Part shown: piece by piece, positions 45,960-57,928 of the stretch
Position numbering within the stretch: position 1 is the first letter of the stretch
How the letters are laid out: each line of letters opens with the position of its first letter
Source: Calliphora vicina
Lineage: Eukaryota; Arthropoda; Insecta; Diptera; Calliphoridae
DNA: 64,000 bases
Assembly (NCBI RefSeq): GCF_958450345.1
Contig: NC_088784.1
Location: 43,524,278-43,588,277 of the forward strand
Direction: 5' to 3'
Program-made: the position numbers and the translations under genes
Notes under the pieces: generated by a model
Told to the model about the DNA's origin: nothing
Database searches by the model: none
The model's input: the letters and a program-made list of their open reading frames with translations, nothing else

Positions 45960-47185
45960 TTATTCATTTTATCCATTTTATTACTCTGATTACGTGCGTT
46001 CAAATAGGTAATGTGATTTTCCTACAAGTAAAAAAAGTCACATGACCCATAGTGCAAGATTGGACGACGCAACGTATTATAGAGTCGACCTGATACTAAT
46101 TAAACATGATCACTTTTATTTATTGAATTAAATAAATAATAAATTAATTATAATTAATGTATGTATAGTAATTATTACTTATGAATGCATAAATAATTAT
46201 TTATTAGTTTTAAAAATTGCTTATTCAATGCAGGTTTTTTGTTTCTCTTTAATTATTAATGAAAAATTTATTTTATTAATAAACTGCTCCAATGCCATTT
46301 ATCAATTTAACACCAATGCTGATCGCCATCGTAAATACCAACCAACCATTGCCATGGCACTCTATGTGGTCGATCGATCGATCGATCCTAAGCGCACAAA
46401 CAATCAGGGTTTCCCCAAAACTGCAACTGTTTCAATATATTTGTAGATTGCTCATGTGTTTTTTATAGTTTCTCATATTGTTTATTAAATGATACATTTA
46501 ATGTTTTGCTGTAAATTTCCATACGAACGAGTTGAATTGAGTCAATTGTATCTTTTCGTATTCATATTTTAGTACATAATTAATAAAAGCGCTGTTATAC
46601 AAAATGTGAGCACATTTAAAGCTACGAGAAGTTAATGTGCAAAATAATTTACCAACTGTCGTCCGCTAAATTCTCGTAGCTGCTGTTTGCTTATTGTGCT
46701 GTGATGCAAAACGGGGCGAAAAAACACCACACCAGCACCATACGAAGTTTTATAGTGTAGTGGCAACAAATAATACTGTAATAAACACCCACCTTACTTC
46801 TACACTGTAAAAACATACTTCGACAGCAGTCATGAAATAAAATTTCTTATAATTATGTAGATTTCATCCCTAGAAAAAATTGAATCCTACGCCTAGAGTA
46901 GCTAATTGTTCAACAAAACCAATCAATTATAAAATAAATTTATTTGTATAACATTTAACACCGTGTAACAAAAATAAACAATTTTCCTTGGACGTGGAGA
47001 ATTTGATACGCTTAATATCTACAGCTTAAATGGAGTAAAACTTATGTACTCAGTTAAGAGTTTCTGAACTTTTTTGCCCTTTTTATGACAATCTGGGAAT
47101 AAAATGAATGATAATTCTTTTATTAGCAAAATAAGCTTAATAGCACTGCAAATTCAGTTACCAACCATTGCTCGCCTGCGGCCAG
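45960..47185. other. Intronic sequence with a GATC microsatellite
   Basis: (CGAT)n lies at about 46369-46388. The frame 46228-46446 is not convincing as coding. Nothing else is supported. Confidence 0.35.
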
Positions 47186-48230
47186 CGCACAGTGGCCGAT
47201 TTTAATAAAATTTCCCATGGCTATAGAGGAGGTGTCGATAAGTTTAAGTTTTGAATTTGGGCTTAAACAACCAAGGGGGGCCGAGCCACAATGCCCCAAA
47301 GTGGGGCACCTCGGGTATATCAAAAATTAAAAATGATGCCAAATTTTTGTTTGCGATCCGATTTGATTCGCAAACAATATGCGAATATATATATGGAATG
47401 TACTAGACGAGATCCATATATTATCTCTTATAGTTTACGAGTTATTCGCATTTGAAAAGAAAAATTTTATTTTTTTGCCTACCTTGGTCTGCCATTTTGC
47501 TAATAACGGATCCAATTCTTTCCCGATTTTCTTGAAGTATTTTTTTTTGAATTAACAACAAATTTATTAATAATCTTAAGAAAGAATTGTTAAAAAATAT
47601 TTACTGAGTCAAAAGTTGAAAAGAGGAAATAATTTCCTACACGCTGATATATAATATGTATATCTTCTCTTTTCCGCTAGTCAAATTTATGGATTCAAAA
47701 TAGGTAACTCACAGTAATTAGCTTCATGTATGTACAAAATTTTTAAGAATTAAAAAAATTATTGAAGACTTTTTTCAAAAATATGCGAATAAAAAATTAT
47801 AGCTGATTTTTTTGGAAAATTTAAAATTTTAAAATGCAATAAAAGTTTTGTTTATGAATCGTTTTTAATGAAATTTTACACTTATATAGAAACGTTCGAT
47901 GCAAATCCAAAAGTGAAAAAGATATTTATGAATTGTTAATGACAATCCCACAATTCCCAAAAAACTTTCCAAAAATCCCAAAATTGAGAGTTTTTTGATT
48001 TTTGGATCTATTGAAGGTACCAAGCTCGGGGCTATGAAATCCCTTTGCATGATATTGAAGAACAGATTGGGACATACAAAACTGGTCTTAATTTTTTGAA
48101 AGCAGCTATGCGATTTTAGAATATGTTGTCTAAAGTTGAAATTTACATAAAAAATTAGTTTTTCCCGAAAATCGCAAAATTGAAATCGCAGGCACTGAAA
48201 ATCTAGAGGAGGTATTGACATATTTTTTTA
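47186..48230. repeat. Probable Transib-like relic (left end CACAGTGGCCGATTTT)
   Basis: It opens GCGCACAGTGGCCGATTTTA, the same heptamer as elements A-C. The region 47930-48170 is a distant match to the interior of copy A (CACAATTCCCAAAAA, GATTTTAGAATATGTTG). The right end is not identified; family X sequence begins at about 48230. Confidence 0.4.
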
Positions 48231-48500
48231 GTATTTTTATTCCCTACTAGGATCGCCTGGTGGCCGAAATTCGACCACTTTTAAAAAGCTTTTTAACACT
48301 TTTATGTAAAGAATTTTTAAATATTTTTTTATATTGTGCACATCTAGAGAAAATAACCTTTTAAACCATATATGTTTCATCAATATTGTACAATAACATA
48401 CTTAAAAGTGTACCACAAAAAAACGTGTGGCCTATTTATATATAAGATTATAATATCAAAAAATTATAATGTGATGATCAACAAATTCTGAAGAAAGGCA
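48231..48500. repeat. Family X fragment
   Basis: TTTTTATTCCCTACTAGGAT and TATAATGTGATGATCAACAAAT correspond to 42170 and 51920. Both flanks are replaced by other sequence. Confidence 0.45.
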
Positions 48501-48509
48501 ACAAGTGAA

Positions 48510-48780
48510 TACTCCTTACGTAGTAACGATTCTTGAATGGAGCCAACTAATGAATGTAGAGCTGTTTCCACAGATCTGCCATTGGTGTAGGCTATGCTGG
48601 GATTTAGAGATGAGTTCCGTCGGAATGGTCATTCTCAAATATACGTTTCAAGGGTTTTCAGCAAAAAGGAAGACAAATTGGCCTATAGTCCTTTGTTTAG
48701 TATGAGTCGCTATTTCTTCGATCTTTTGAATATCAGCAGGAAAAATGCCATCCGGCCTAGGAGAAGCTTTTGATTGCCCA
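48510..48780 (-). pseudogene. LINE reverse-transcriptase fragment
   Basis: On the minus strand, in broken frames: SPRPDGIFPADIQK, then after a gap a SSFLLKTLERIFE-like segment, then AYTNGRSVETALHSLVGSIQ. These correspond to the P-G-x-D-G-I, SFLLKTLER and A-Y-x-x-G-R-S-x-x-T-A-L-H blocks of the finger region of non-LTR RTs of the R1/Jockey type. Stops and an internal loss are present, and the palm domain is missing. Confidence 0.6.
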
Positions 48781-49170
48781 CTGTACTATCACACCTATAA
48801 GTTACACTAATAATTGAGTGAATTGAAATCAACAAAAACATTTACATGAAATTGCTCATTTTTAAAAGCGTGTAACTTTTTATTGGAATGAAATTTTTTA
48901 ACGATTCTTTTTTGTTTTGAAGCTCAACTTATTCGCTATTAATACATCAGAATTTATTTTTAGAACATAGAAAATTCTTTTAGTACTATTTCATTTAAAA
49001 AATTACTATTTTCGTTAAGTTAGGAAAAAAATAACTAAATTCTATAATCGATAAATTCTTTTCTATATAAGGCTATATCACCAAATTATTTTTAAACGAT
49101 CGTCGGAAGTACCTACTTTAGCACATATAAAATTATCTGCCGAAATTTGCCGATTAAAAAAAAATACAAA
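48781..49170. other. AT-rich stretch upstream of an orphan frame
   Basis: TCTATATAAGGC at about 49061-49072 is TATA-like, ~100 bp before the ATG at 49173. No other signal. Confidence 0.3.
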
Positions 49171-49172
49171 TA

Positions 49173-49557
49173 ATGAGTGATAAGACCACATACCACGAAA
49201 TTTTTGATATATGGCTTAAAACACCCGAAAATGAGAGGCTTGACCGTTCCGTAAATCATATTTGTGGAAAAATATGCAGTAGTAAGTAGTTCTAATTCTG
49301 ATATTGATTATGAGAAAGTACACATTTTTGTTAAAAATGTGTATATTAGATTTAAGCTAAGCACAAACATTGAAATTTCGCAATTTATTTATAACAAACT
49401 AGCCGCTTTTTTACTTTTTGATTATCCAACGAGAATAATATCAGATTTAAATTTTTGCAGTTGTATGGTAGGTGGGTGTAGCAGTAGTCCAATTTTGCCC
49501 ATTTTTTTTGACAATTGTACATATTGGCCTAGTAACACCTTCATAAGTCTAGCTTAA
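49173..49557 (+). pseudogene. Orphan coding-like relic, function unknown
   Basis: ATG at 49173 opens MSDKTTYHEIFDIWLKTPEN, then ERLDRSVNHICGKICSSK and a stop. A +1 shift continues as VVSSSNSDIDYEKVHIFVKN, VYIRFKLSTNIEISQFIYNK and ends at 49557. Residue usage (D, E, K, charged helices) looks more protein-like than the surrounding translations. It could be a decayed transposase or other element ORF. No motif is recognised. Confidence 0.25.
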
Positions 49558-49559
49558 TT

Positions 49560-51108
49560 TTTTTCCAAGATATTTAATTTTGTTTCCCTAGAATGGCTAA
49601 ATCTTACACTGTGCGCTGCTACCCCTTATAATGTGGTGCGAGTTAGAGTCAGCACAGATGACCTGTATCCGGTATCCTGGACTCATTCGCCTTTTTCACA
49701 GCACTGAGTCACTTGGCGGATGCTCTCCGTGATCATGCGCCATATAGCTGGATATCAACCATAACAAACAGCCTTTATTAGTTTCCCATGAGACTGCTAC
49801 TGTATCTTCATTGCTGTAATCAGACAGAATGAACATATTCAAAAAGCTTTAAGGCAGTATACAGGATCTAATTTTACCTGCCTTAAATAGATTGGTTTCT
49901 TTATTTAAGAGCATATCTTAGCATAGAAAATAAGTGTTTCGGGAGCGAAGTCATGTCGTGGGAGTCCGTTGTTTAGTTTTGTCCAACACTGTATATTAAA
50001 ATCGAGATCGAGACGCAATATAAAACAGATGTATTCTAAGGGACAGCAACGCGGACAGGATTCACCTAGTTTTAATATAAATTGTACCAGTAAATGAATA
50101 AATAACTAATTAAAACCATTTATTTGGGTTAATGGTTTAACACAATTGTTCTGATAAATATCAGCTGTGAGTGAAATTAACTCAAGTGCTAAAATTTGTA
50201 ATTTGGATAATCTAACACTACAATCTAAAATTAGTAAAAAAAAATAAAATTTAAAGTGGAGAACATTTCAAAAGTTCATCTGAAATTGCATTTTCGTCAT
50301 GAATGCATATTATAAACAAATGTTTGTTTAATTATTGTCTAAATCAATCTAATCCGATCACAGCTTCATAAAATATAAGAATTTAAAGTTAAACCCACGA
50401 AAAATTTCCTTATTTAAAAAATTGTGAATAAAATCGCGAATTTTTCGAAATTTAAAACGAAAGACCTAAGGTATAAAACTTATGTTACTTGTGTTACTTT
50501 GTTCAATATAGGATATATCGAATTATTCATGCACAAAAAGGAAAGACATTGGAGAACGACGCCATTTCCTAGGTACAATTTGCAATTTAAGATTTAATGT
50601 GTTTCATGTTTATTTAGTACAAGAAGATTATTATTGTACAGCATAATAATTTTTTTGACTGTAAGTCCAATCAGATACTACTACTACGAGTATGCACTTT
50701 CATGTAGCTACATTGAAAATAAACACGTTATTGTCAATAGAGTTTTGGTTGGCGATTGGCATAAAGGAACGAACCAGAGAACATTGACGGACAAAGGGAA
50801 AATAAGTAAATTTTTGTTATTGGTTAGTTGAAAATAAAAAAATAAAAAACAAAATAAACAAACAGTGGCACGTTAAACCCTCATGTGTTGCATTGTTGCA
50901 ATTTATTGTATCGATCAGATCACATGCTGTGTGCTACAATGATGTTGAGCACTTTGAATGTGAAGACAATGTTTGAGATAATTTTATTATTTATTATTAT
51001 GATTATTTTTATATTTTTACCCTACACCATAAAACCAAAATACAGGCCAATGTATACATATAAGAATTATGCATATAAGTATGTGCTAATATTAAAGTAT
51101 GGACAATA
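49560..51108. other. Intronic sequence with a higher-GC patch at 49600-49760
   Basis: The 49600-49760 patch has no recognisable frame on either strand. The remaining sequence is AT-rich without features. Confidence 0.3.
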
Positions 51109-52472
51109 GGGTGGCCCTTAACATAAAAAATTTGATTTATCCCAGTCTCACCCACAAGTTTGGTAAATTTTTGTAAAAAAAGTATCTTGAAAAAGTTTCA
51201 GATTAATCGGATGTGCAAGACTGCGGATGTTTTGAGGTGCATTTTTAAATATAGTCAGAAAGTTTTACTGAAATCGGAAAACGCCAATAATTAAATCGTG
51301 AAACTCAAATGTCAAATTTTTCAATATTTGGAATGTCTCATGGCAAGATAACGAAATGTTATATATTCTTTGACCGATTTTGATGTACCTTAGCAAAAAT
51401 ATAACATGAAGTTTAGTATTTATAATAACAGCACAAAACAGGAAATTAACCCTTAAATAACCACAAAATTTCAATAGTGCTGATCAAAATTTGACTTTCA
51501 AAGGAAGCAAACTTAAAAATATTGTATTGTGAATTAAAAAAAAGTAAAAAATGTTCACAATTTCTATTAATTTTGACCACACATTTTTTAAACGACAAAA
51601 TATTGAGTTTATACCTGGTTTTTAATTAATATTTTATTGAGGATTTTTGAAGAATAAAATTGATTTTAACCCTTTAGTGCACTTTCGATTTATTAAATTT
51701 AAAAATTTTAACACCAATTATAAATACTAGACTTCATGTTACAGTTTTCTTAAGTTTCATCAAAATCGGTCCAAAAATATATAACATTTCGCTATCTTTC
51801 CATGAGAAATGCCAGATATTTAAAAATTAGGGCAACACGATTTAAGTAAAACTGTCAGACTATATATAAAATTACGCAGGTACTTTCCGTACTGTAGGAG
51901 TTATAGTCATACTTTTTTCATATTTGTATATCCTATTATATTCTCAATAAATCACAATGTGATGATCCAAAAATTCTGTAATTTATTTAACAAAATTTTT
52001 ATAAATTTTAAAATTGCCGTTAGAAAAATATTTTTTGGCCATACCTCCGAATAGGTTAACGGTATACTTCGAATCCAAAAAGTCATATAAAAGTAAATAT
52101 ATATGTTAAGTTAAAATGAGCTTTTATTTTAATATTTCTTGAAATATGTTAATTTTGTGCCTACATTTCTTGTTCTCAGGCCACTGAGACAAGTTAATGG
52201 TCTAGGGAATTTTTAATAACATTAGCATTTTTTAACCAATTTTTGTCGTTTATATCTGATTAGAACGACAATTACGTACACATTTCATTTCTTTTAAATT
52301 ACATTGCAAAATTGATTTTTTAATGGTACAATATTTACAAAAACTGAAAAAATTAAATTTTTTCCCTTGTAAATGCCCCAGCCGATTTACCTAAAATTTT
52401 TCCGGATGATTTTTTTAACCAAGAGTGAAAAGAATCTGAAAAAAAAATCAGCCATATAGCTAAGGGCCACCC
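51109..52472. mobile_element. Family X, complete copy with TA-flanked GGGTGGCCC ends
   Basis: The left end is TA-GGGTGGCCCTTAACAT and the right end is TAAGGGCCACCC-TA, inverted ends in a TA target as in Tc1/mariner-type elements. Inside, 51240-51440 is complementary in part to 51715-51870 (AAATATTGGAATGTCTCATG, TATAACATTTCGCTATC, AATACTAGACTTCATGTTA). Other copies or pieces are at 42150, 48231 and 61800. No transposase. Confidence 0.62.
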
Positions 52473-52474
52473 TA

Positions 52475-54019
52475 ATGGACATACAAACATATTTGCAAAA
52501 TGAACACAAATTCCCATACGAGATTAAGAAGTTGTTGACACAACACACACTTGGCCTAAAAATTCAAATATTTGAAGAAGATTTTTGTTAATTTTCAATG
52601 TTCAAATATATATTCATATATTTGTATAAGTATATGAATATTAGGGCATATGACTAAGCTTTAAATTAATAAAATTATTTCACATTCTCACTTTATTGGT
52701 CGCCCAAATGTCCTTTAAACTAAACAGTTTCAATGCAGATAGTTTTTGTAGTACGATGGGATCAATAACATACAAGTAGTACTAGTAAAAAATTATCTTT
52801 CGTAATAACATTTCTTTCAATTTGTGTGACTGCATATCGACCTTTAACAAATTTGTAATTCGAGTAAAAATTATTATTCGAATAATTTAATTAAATATAC
52901 TATGTATGTTTAATTAATTATGTTTTAATCAAATGAATATGTTTAGATACAAATAAATCTGCAATTTCCATACAGATAATAAAACTATAGCAGATGAAAT
53001 CGAAATTAAGTTAGGAATTTGTAGACTTGAGGTTGGCGGCGCACAGAGGGATTTTGGTGTCATAAAGTAAAATTTTCAAGCACTCAATTTCAAAAATCAA
53101 ATGATGCAGTTTTGTAGAGAAATGTTTAAATGTTTAAAGATGAAATGTACACATATAGTTTTAAGACAAATTTAATTTTATTTTTAAAAAATTGAAGTAA
53201 AGTCCATGCAAGGGTGTTAAAATGCAAAAATTTACTTATATTTTCACGCAATTCAGTGGTTTATATATGTATAATTATCCTAATTATACCATTTACCTTT
53301 AACATATTGAAAAATATAACATATTTGAAAAATGTAATTTCCCCCAAGCTGTTTTTTTAATAAAATGAAAGGTGGGAGTGTCTGGTTTCGATTAAAAAAA
53401 TAGTTTTTGGAAGTTTTCGGAACAGGATGAAAACTAAACACTATTGCATTCACAAGACCATATGCAATATGTTGATCGAGTGAGAAAGAGCTTTTGTCCG
53501 ATGGTGATAAACTTAATTGTCGTATTGTATACATTTCTTAAACTGCTCTTAGTTCTTGTTTTTAATACAGTTTTGTCAATTTTATATTTATCACAATCCT
53601 CAGTGGATTTATTCTCCTTAATGCTGCAAGATCCTGATAGATTAGGATTCAAAACATTTAAAACTATAGCGAGTTAATGCAGAGAAAGTGAAAAATACCG
53701 GATTATGCGAAAATTTGCTCAAGAAAACAAAAGGTTTTTTAATATATTTTTACTATAAGAAATTAGAGACCACGTAGGATATTTTTAAATATTCTTAATA
53801 AAATATATCGTAATCAGTTAGAATAGAGTTTGGTACCGAAAATTTTTATATTTCTTTCACAAACGGCCTCTGTTTGGCTATTTGCCAATTTTTACAGCAT
53901 ATTAGAATCAGCTTGAAATAGTAGTCAAAAATATTGTCAAAAAGTATAACAAAAGTTAGCATTTTTTTTTAATTTTTTCTACCAAAAACCCAAAAAAAAG
54001 AATCTTAATTTTAAATACC
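52475..54019. other. Intronic sequence, nothing recognised
   Basis: Several short frames at 53280-53677 on both strands overlap and show no family resemblance. Confidence 0.35.
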
Positions 54020-54070
54020 GGGGTCCGTATAAACATTCCACCGGGGGCGCGAAGAACTCCGGAAACCATT
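54020..54070. repeat. hAT-like end fragment related to 6605
   Basis: It contains ACCGGGGTCCGTATAAAC and GGGGGCGCGAAGAACTCCGG, reminiscent of GCGAAGAACTCAGG in complement at 6605. Too short to classify firmly. Confidence 0.35.
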
Positions 54071-54323
54071 AAGTTTCTAATTCATTTTCCAATTTTAATT
54101 TGAAAAAAATAATTTTCTTAGTGCTCAACTTTGATTTGATTTATATCTGTCAAAATAATTTACTTCGAAACTCATTTATTTTGTCTGCTGATGAATACTT
54201 GATATATTCCAACCAGAAACAATTGAAATGTAACTCGTGTGATAAATTTGATTTTAAATATATCAATATTAATTTCGATTTGTATTTTCTGTTAATTACA
54301 GCTTAAATTTTATCTATGTATTA

Positions 54324-54759
54324 CTACGTTTATACGTAGCCTATTCGCAAATACAAATTATTTGCAATTAACTAACTCACTGTTTATATGTCACATTGGT
54401 TACGGAAAATTCTTGATTTTATGAGATGCCGGATGGTAAAATTTAATTATCTTTTATTGAATAAAATATGATACATTTTTTATTTTTTTAAATGTAAAAA
54501 TTATAGAATCAAAAATTCTTGTCCGTCTTGCAATCCAAGTAATTCAAAAACGCAATGAAATATTTAAAAAACGTCTTAATAAACTAAAAGCGTTAAAACA
54601 TATGGCAATGCTTAAAATCTTATTTGCAAATAGTGTCGTTAATCAGGAATTGTTTTCGTGAGTTAGCTATTCGCAAATAAAAAATTAATTCACTGTTTTA
54701 TTAGAAAAAATCTAATTGGAATATTTTTATTTGCGAATAAGCCGTGCGTATAAACGTAG
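54324..54759. mobile_element. TA-flanked MITE with CTACGTTTATACG ends
   Basis: The 436-bp element has ends CTACGTTTATACG and CGTATAAACGTAG, each followed inward by TATTCGCAAATA in inverted orientation. TA borders both ends (54322-54323 and 54760-54761). Further internal TTCGCAAATA copies are present (about 54669). No transposase. Confidence 0.68.
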
Positions 54760-54761
54760 TA

Positions 54762-55171
54762 TAAATTAAATTGGATTTCTCATCTTCAATTTTTAATTTC
54801 TCAATAATGATTTGGATTTTACATTTTCAATTTGATTTTTCTTAATATTAGTTTTCCTTTCTGAATTTCAATTTGTTATTTCTCAATATTAATTCAAATA
54901 TCTTGATTTAATCTTTTTTAATTTAATTTCTTCAATTTAATTTCAACACGAAATGATGTAATCAAATAGGAATCATTCATGTTTTAAAATCATTATAAAT
55001 TATTTGTACCTCTATTGTACCTTGCACTGTGTTTTGTAATGACAATGAAATGTGTCAGGAGCACCTGAACGAAATGCTTGTAATAACCACTGATCTAGAA
55101 AGAACATTGACTTTTGCAGATGGCGCAATGAGAAGGAGGCATTCTCTTGAGGAAATATAACAGTTTATTAT
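54762..55171. other. AT-rich intronic sequence
   Basis: Runs of TTTTCAATTTNATTTCTCAAT-like words (54780-54950) suggest an old simple repeat. Nothing else. Confidence 0.35.
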
Positions 55172-55179
55172 GGCCTGTG

Positions 55180-55848
55180 TAGGGTTTTTAATTTCCCGAC
55201 CTTTTTTGATTCCTGGGAATCGGAAAAATTTGTTCCTACATTCCCGGGTACCCGGCTATTCCCGAAATATATAACAATACTGTAAATTAGGAATATTATA
55301 ACAATATTTCATATTCAAAATTAGTGTTATAGTCATTATATATAGAGCTTCGTATTAATTAATTCAATTTGAACTTAATTCACTCAAATCTTAATCCGTA
55401 ATTAAAAAATGTAAGCCTTTCATTCCATAAATCCATTCACTATATAATTCATTGAAAATCTTAATTTAAATTTTATTAATTGTGAAGTTAACTGATAACA
55501 GAATTTATTCAAACTTTGAATTTTTGTTGATTCAAATCTACCACAAATTGAGTTGAAATGTTTTTTCTTCATTCAGTTTTATTTACAAAATGAATTGAAA
55601 ATAATGTTCTTAAGCCTTTTAGTAAAAGGAATGAATTCAATATTATGGCTGAGATATAAACGAAAAACTGTAAAAAAAAACTTTTCACGATTTTTGTGAA
55701 AAACCTAGAGCTCTAACTTGTTTTCATTGTAGTTTCGTCAGTTTATAATTCCCGGGAATTCCGACTAAAAATCCCGGGAATCGGGTAGTGAAAAATTGAC
55801 AAAATTCCCGGGAAATTTGTACCTGGAATTCCCGTGATAAAAACCATA
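55180..55848. mobile_element. hAT-type element with CCCGGGAAT repeats
   Basis: The ends are TAGGGTTTTTAATTTCCCG and, in complement, TATGGTTTTTATCACGGG. Flanks are GGCCTGTG (55172-55179) and TGCCTGTG (55849-55856), an 8-bp TSD with one mismatch. Both ends carry CCCGGGAAT/CCCGGGTACCCGG motifs. It is similar in plan to 3640-4356 but a distinct family. No transposase. Confidence 0.7.
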
Positions 55849-55856
55849 TGCCTGTG

Positions 55857-56992
55857 CCATTGTTGCCACGTATCCCTGCAATTTTATGATCCCAAGGCTT
55901 GTACAAATTCTTTTAATCTAAAGATACGCCATATTGGGAAGGGAACTGCCACACAACCAGTTTCACGATAGCGACCGGTTCTATATAAGAAAATAATCCA
56001 GCATACCCTTCACCATGAGTGGTAAAAAATACAAAATAAAAGCATCTTAGTTTTATAATACATATTGTTACTAATTAATATTTAAATTTTGAGCTTAGTG
56101 TTAACTTTATGTTATTTTTTTTAACGGCTCTTAGAACATAACAGTAACAATCGACCAATCTTGTCAGACTCAATGTTTTAAGTCAATATTTTATGATGTG
56201 CGGCTGAGGTAAATCTGAGTAAAACTGCCTAATTTACAAAGATGTTCAAAATAAAAACATCATGGGAGATTATGCAATTATATTACAATGAATTTAAATT
56301 AAATGCAAATTTCATTGGATTTTTTTATCAGCACAACTACCGCTGCCGAAATAACTGCAACTGCCGTTACCTCTAAAATACCTTTACCGATATAATCGTA
56401 AATACAGTTAATGATGAAACTAAAGATTTTTAAACAGACTATTGGGCGTAAATTAATTACTTAGTTCAACATAATTATTCACATAAAAAACATTTTGGAA
56501 ATGTCCTTATTCACATCCTTGACTCAATTTTGAAAATCTTGTTTTTTGAAAGGTTAGTAATAGTTGTTTTTTATAATTTTTGTGGAAAAATCCCTGGTTG
56601 TCTATCGATTCGAACATATACAAAAATATAAATGAAATACGTTGCTGTACTCCGTGAAATTAAATTTCACGTCTTTATTTATTTTCACACCTGTTTTTGA
56701 TTTTTACAGTCTGCTGTTGTTTAGCTTTTTGACTGCTAGAAAATATTTTTACAAAAACAAAATATTTGTTGTTTTTTGTAAAGTTGTATTTGTTATAGAA
56801 TTCTATTAGATTCACAAATACTAGTGTTTATGTTGCTCCACACTATTTTTAATACGATTTAAACAATTGTGCTAAAATCTGTCTGACGATTGCAATATGT
56901 CCTAGAATGATACAGTTATTGTTTTTTACAATCTATCTATTTAAATTTTATTTTTTTTTATAATAAAATTAAACTTATTTTTATCTTTACAG
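55857..56992 (+). other. 3' end of the 36.5-kb intron
   Basis: No repeat or frame is supported. The final bases AACTTATTTTTATCTTTACAG give a strong pyrimidine tract and AG for the exon at 56993. Confidence 0.5.
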
Positions 56993-57050
56993 GCAGAGGG
57001 CCCTCCCGTTCAAGTAGAACCAGTAGATTTAAGCTTACGTTCACCAAGAG
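56993..57050 (+). CDS. 58-nt exon carrying a CtBP-docking PVDLS motif (candidate KLF3/8/12-like repressor)
   Basis: TTTTTATCTTTACAG precedes it and AAGAG|GTAAGTC follows. Continuing the frame of the 36-nt exon it reads AEGPPVQVEPVDLSLRSPR plus one base, so it ends in phase 1. PVDLS is a PxDLS motif, known to bind the corepressor CtBP. The context VEPVDLS with a downstream S-P resembles vertebrate KLF3, KLF8 and KLF12 (for example MEPVDLTVNK in KLF3). If correct, this segment recruits CtBP to a nuclear, DNA-binding zinc-finger repressor whose C2H2 fingers would be encoded beyond the window. A rival acceptor 4 nt downstream (GCAG) would shift into a stop, supporting the chosen one. Gene identity remains inference from a short motif. 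Confidence 0.72.
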
Positions 57051-57839
57051 GTAAGTCAAATTCAATATATGTATTTATATTTAATAAATCATTTTAAAAA
57101 AGTCAATACGAAATGTGAAAATATAAATACAAAACATATCGTCCCTGTGTCAATCGAAAAATCTGTGTGATTTAAATAAACTTTATACATTCGTGGACTC
57201 GTTTACTAACGTAATTCTACATTGAAGCCCAGAACTGAATTTATTAATTGAACAGAGTGAATACAGGGTTAATTTTCTGAAACCTAACATACTTTTTGCA
57301 GCTATTTATTATCAATATTAAAAGTTTTTTTAAATCCTTGAGAAAAATTCATAAAAAATTTAATTTAATTTTTTTCATACTCATTTTATTCAAAGGTTTA
57401 TATTAAATTTTTTTCTGATAAATTTTAAAACTGTTTATGAATATGGGGCTGAACTGTAGCCGAACAACCTGTGTTCGGGCTCAGTGGAGACAAAACAATT
57501 TTATTGATAAAATTAAAATAATGGTGCTTAAAATAGAATAGCAGAAATGATTTTCAAAAAAGTACCAAAATATGTGTACTGAAGTTTACTACTTTTTACC
57601 CCTTAGTACTTGAGTTCCGAATAGCATCTTGTGGGTTCTTTTTTGTGTTGTTGGAATGATATTTTATCTTTTTTTTAAATTTTTAATTTGAATAAATTAT
57701 ATCAAATGTCCGGTTTTACACCCATTTTGGGTCCTTTTCTCCCCCGTGTGAAAATAATTTTCATATTTATTATCAGTAAAAAGTGCATTTAAAAATAATA
57801 TTTCTTGGTCCTTTTATTCAAAAACAAAATTTGAATAAA
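57051..57839 (+). other. Start of the downstream intron
   Basis: Donor GTAAGTC at 57051. No supported feature up to the Helitron-like terminus at 57840. Confidence 0.45.
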
Positions 57840-57928
57840 CAAGTAAGAGTGCTATATTCAGCTATGCCGAATCTTATATACCCTTCACCTTTGTTGTGGA
57901 TGCATTATTATTTTTTATAATTAGTATA
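57840..57928 (-). repeat. Helitron-like terminus (reverse orientation)
   Basis: ACAAGTAAGAGTGCTATATT, then hairpin ATTCAG/CCGAAT-like, then CTTATATACCCTTCACC: the reverse of the end at 34075-34127. The remainder is cut by foldback FB-2. Confidence 0.6.

Noticed and set aside
46369..46388. CGAT repeat as a regulatory site
   Set aside because: A plain tetranucleotide microsatellite.
53434..53677. Overlapping frames on both strands
   Set aside because: Open on both strands by AT-rich chance, no motif, no splice or promoter context.
20482..57050. Alternative open frame through both small exons (WTWARPSASKG...)
   Set aside because: Also stop-free, but it gives an R/S-rich peptide without known motif; the frame with PVDLS is preferred.
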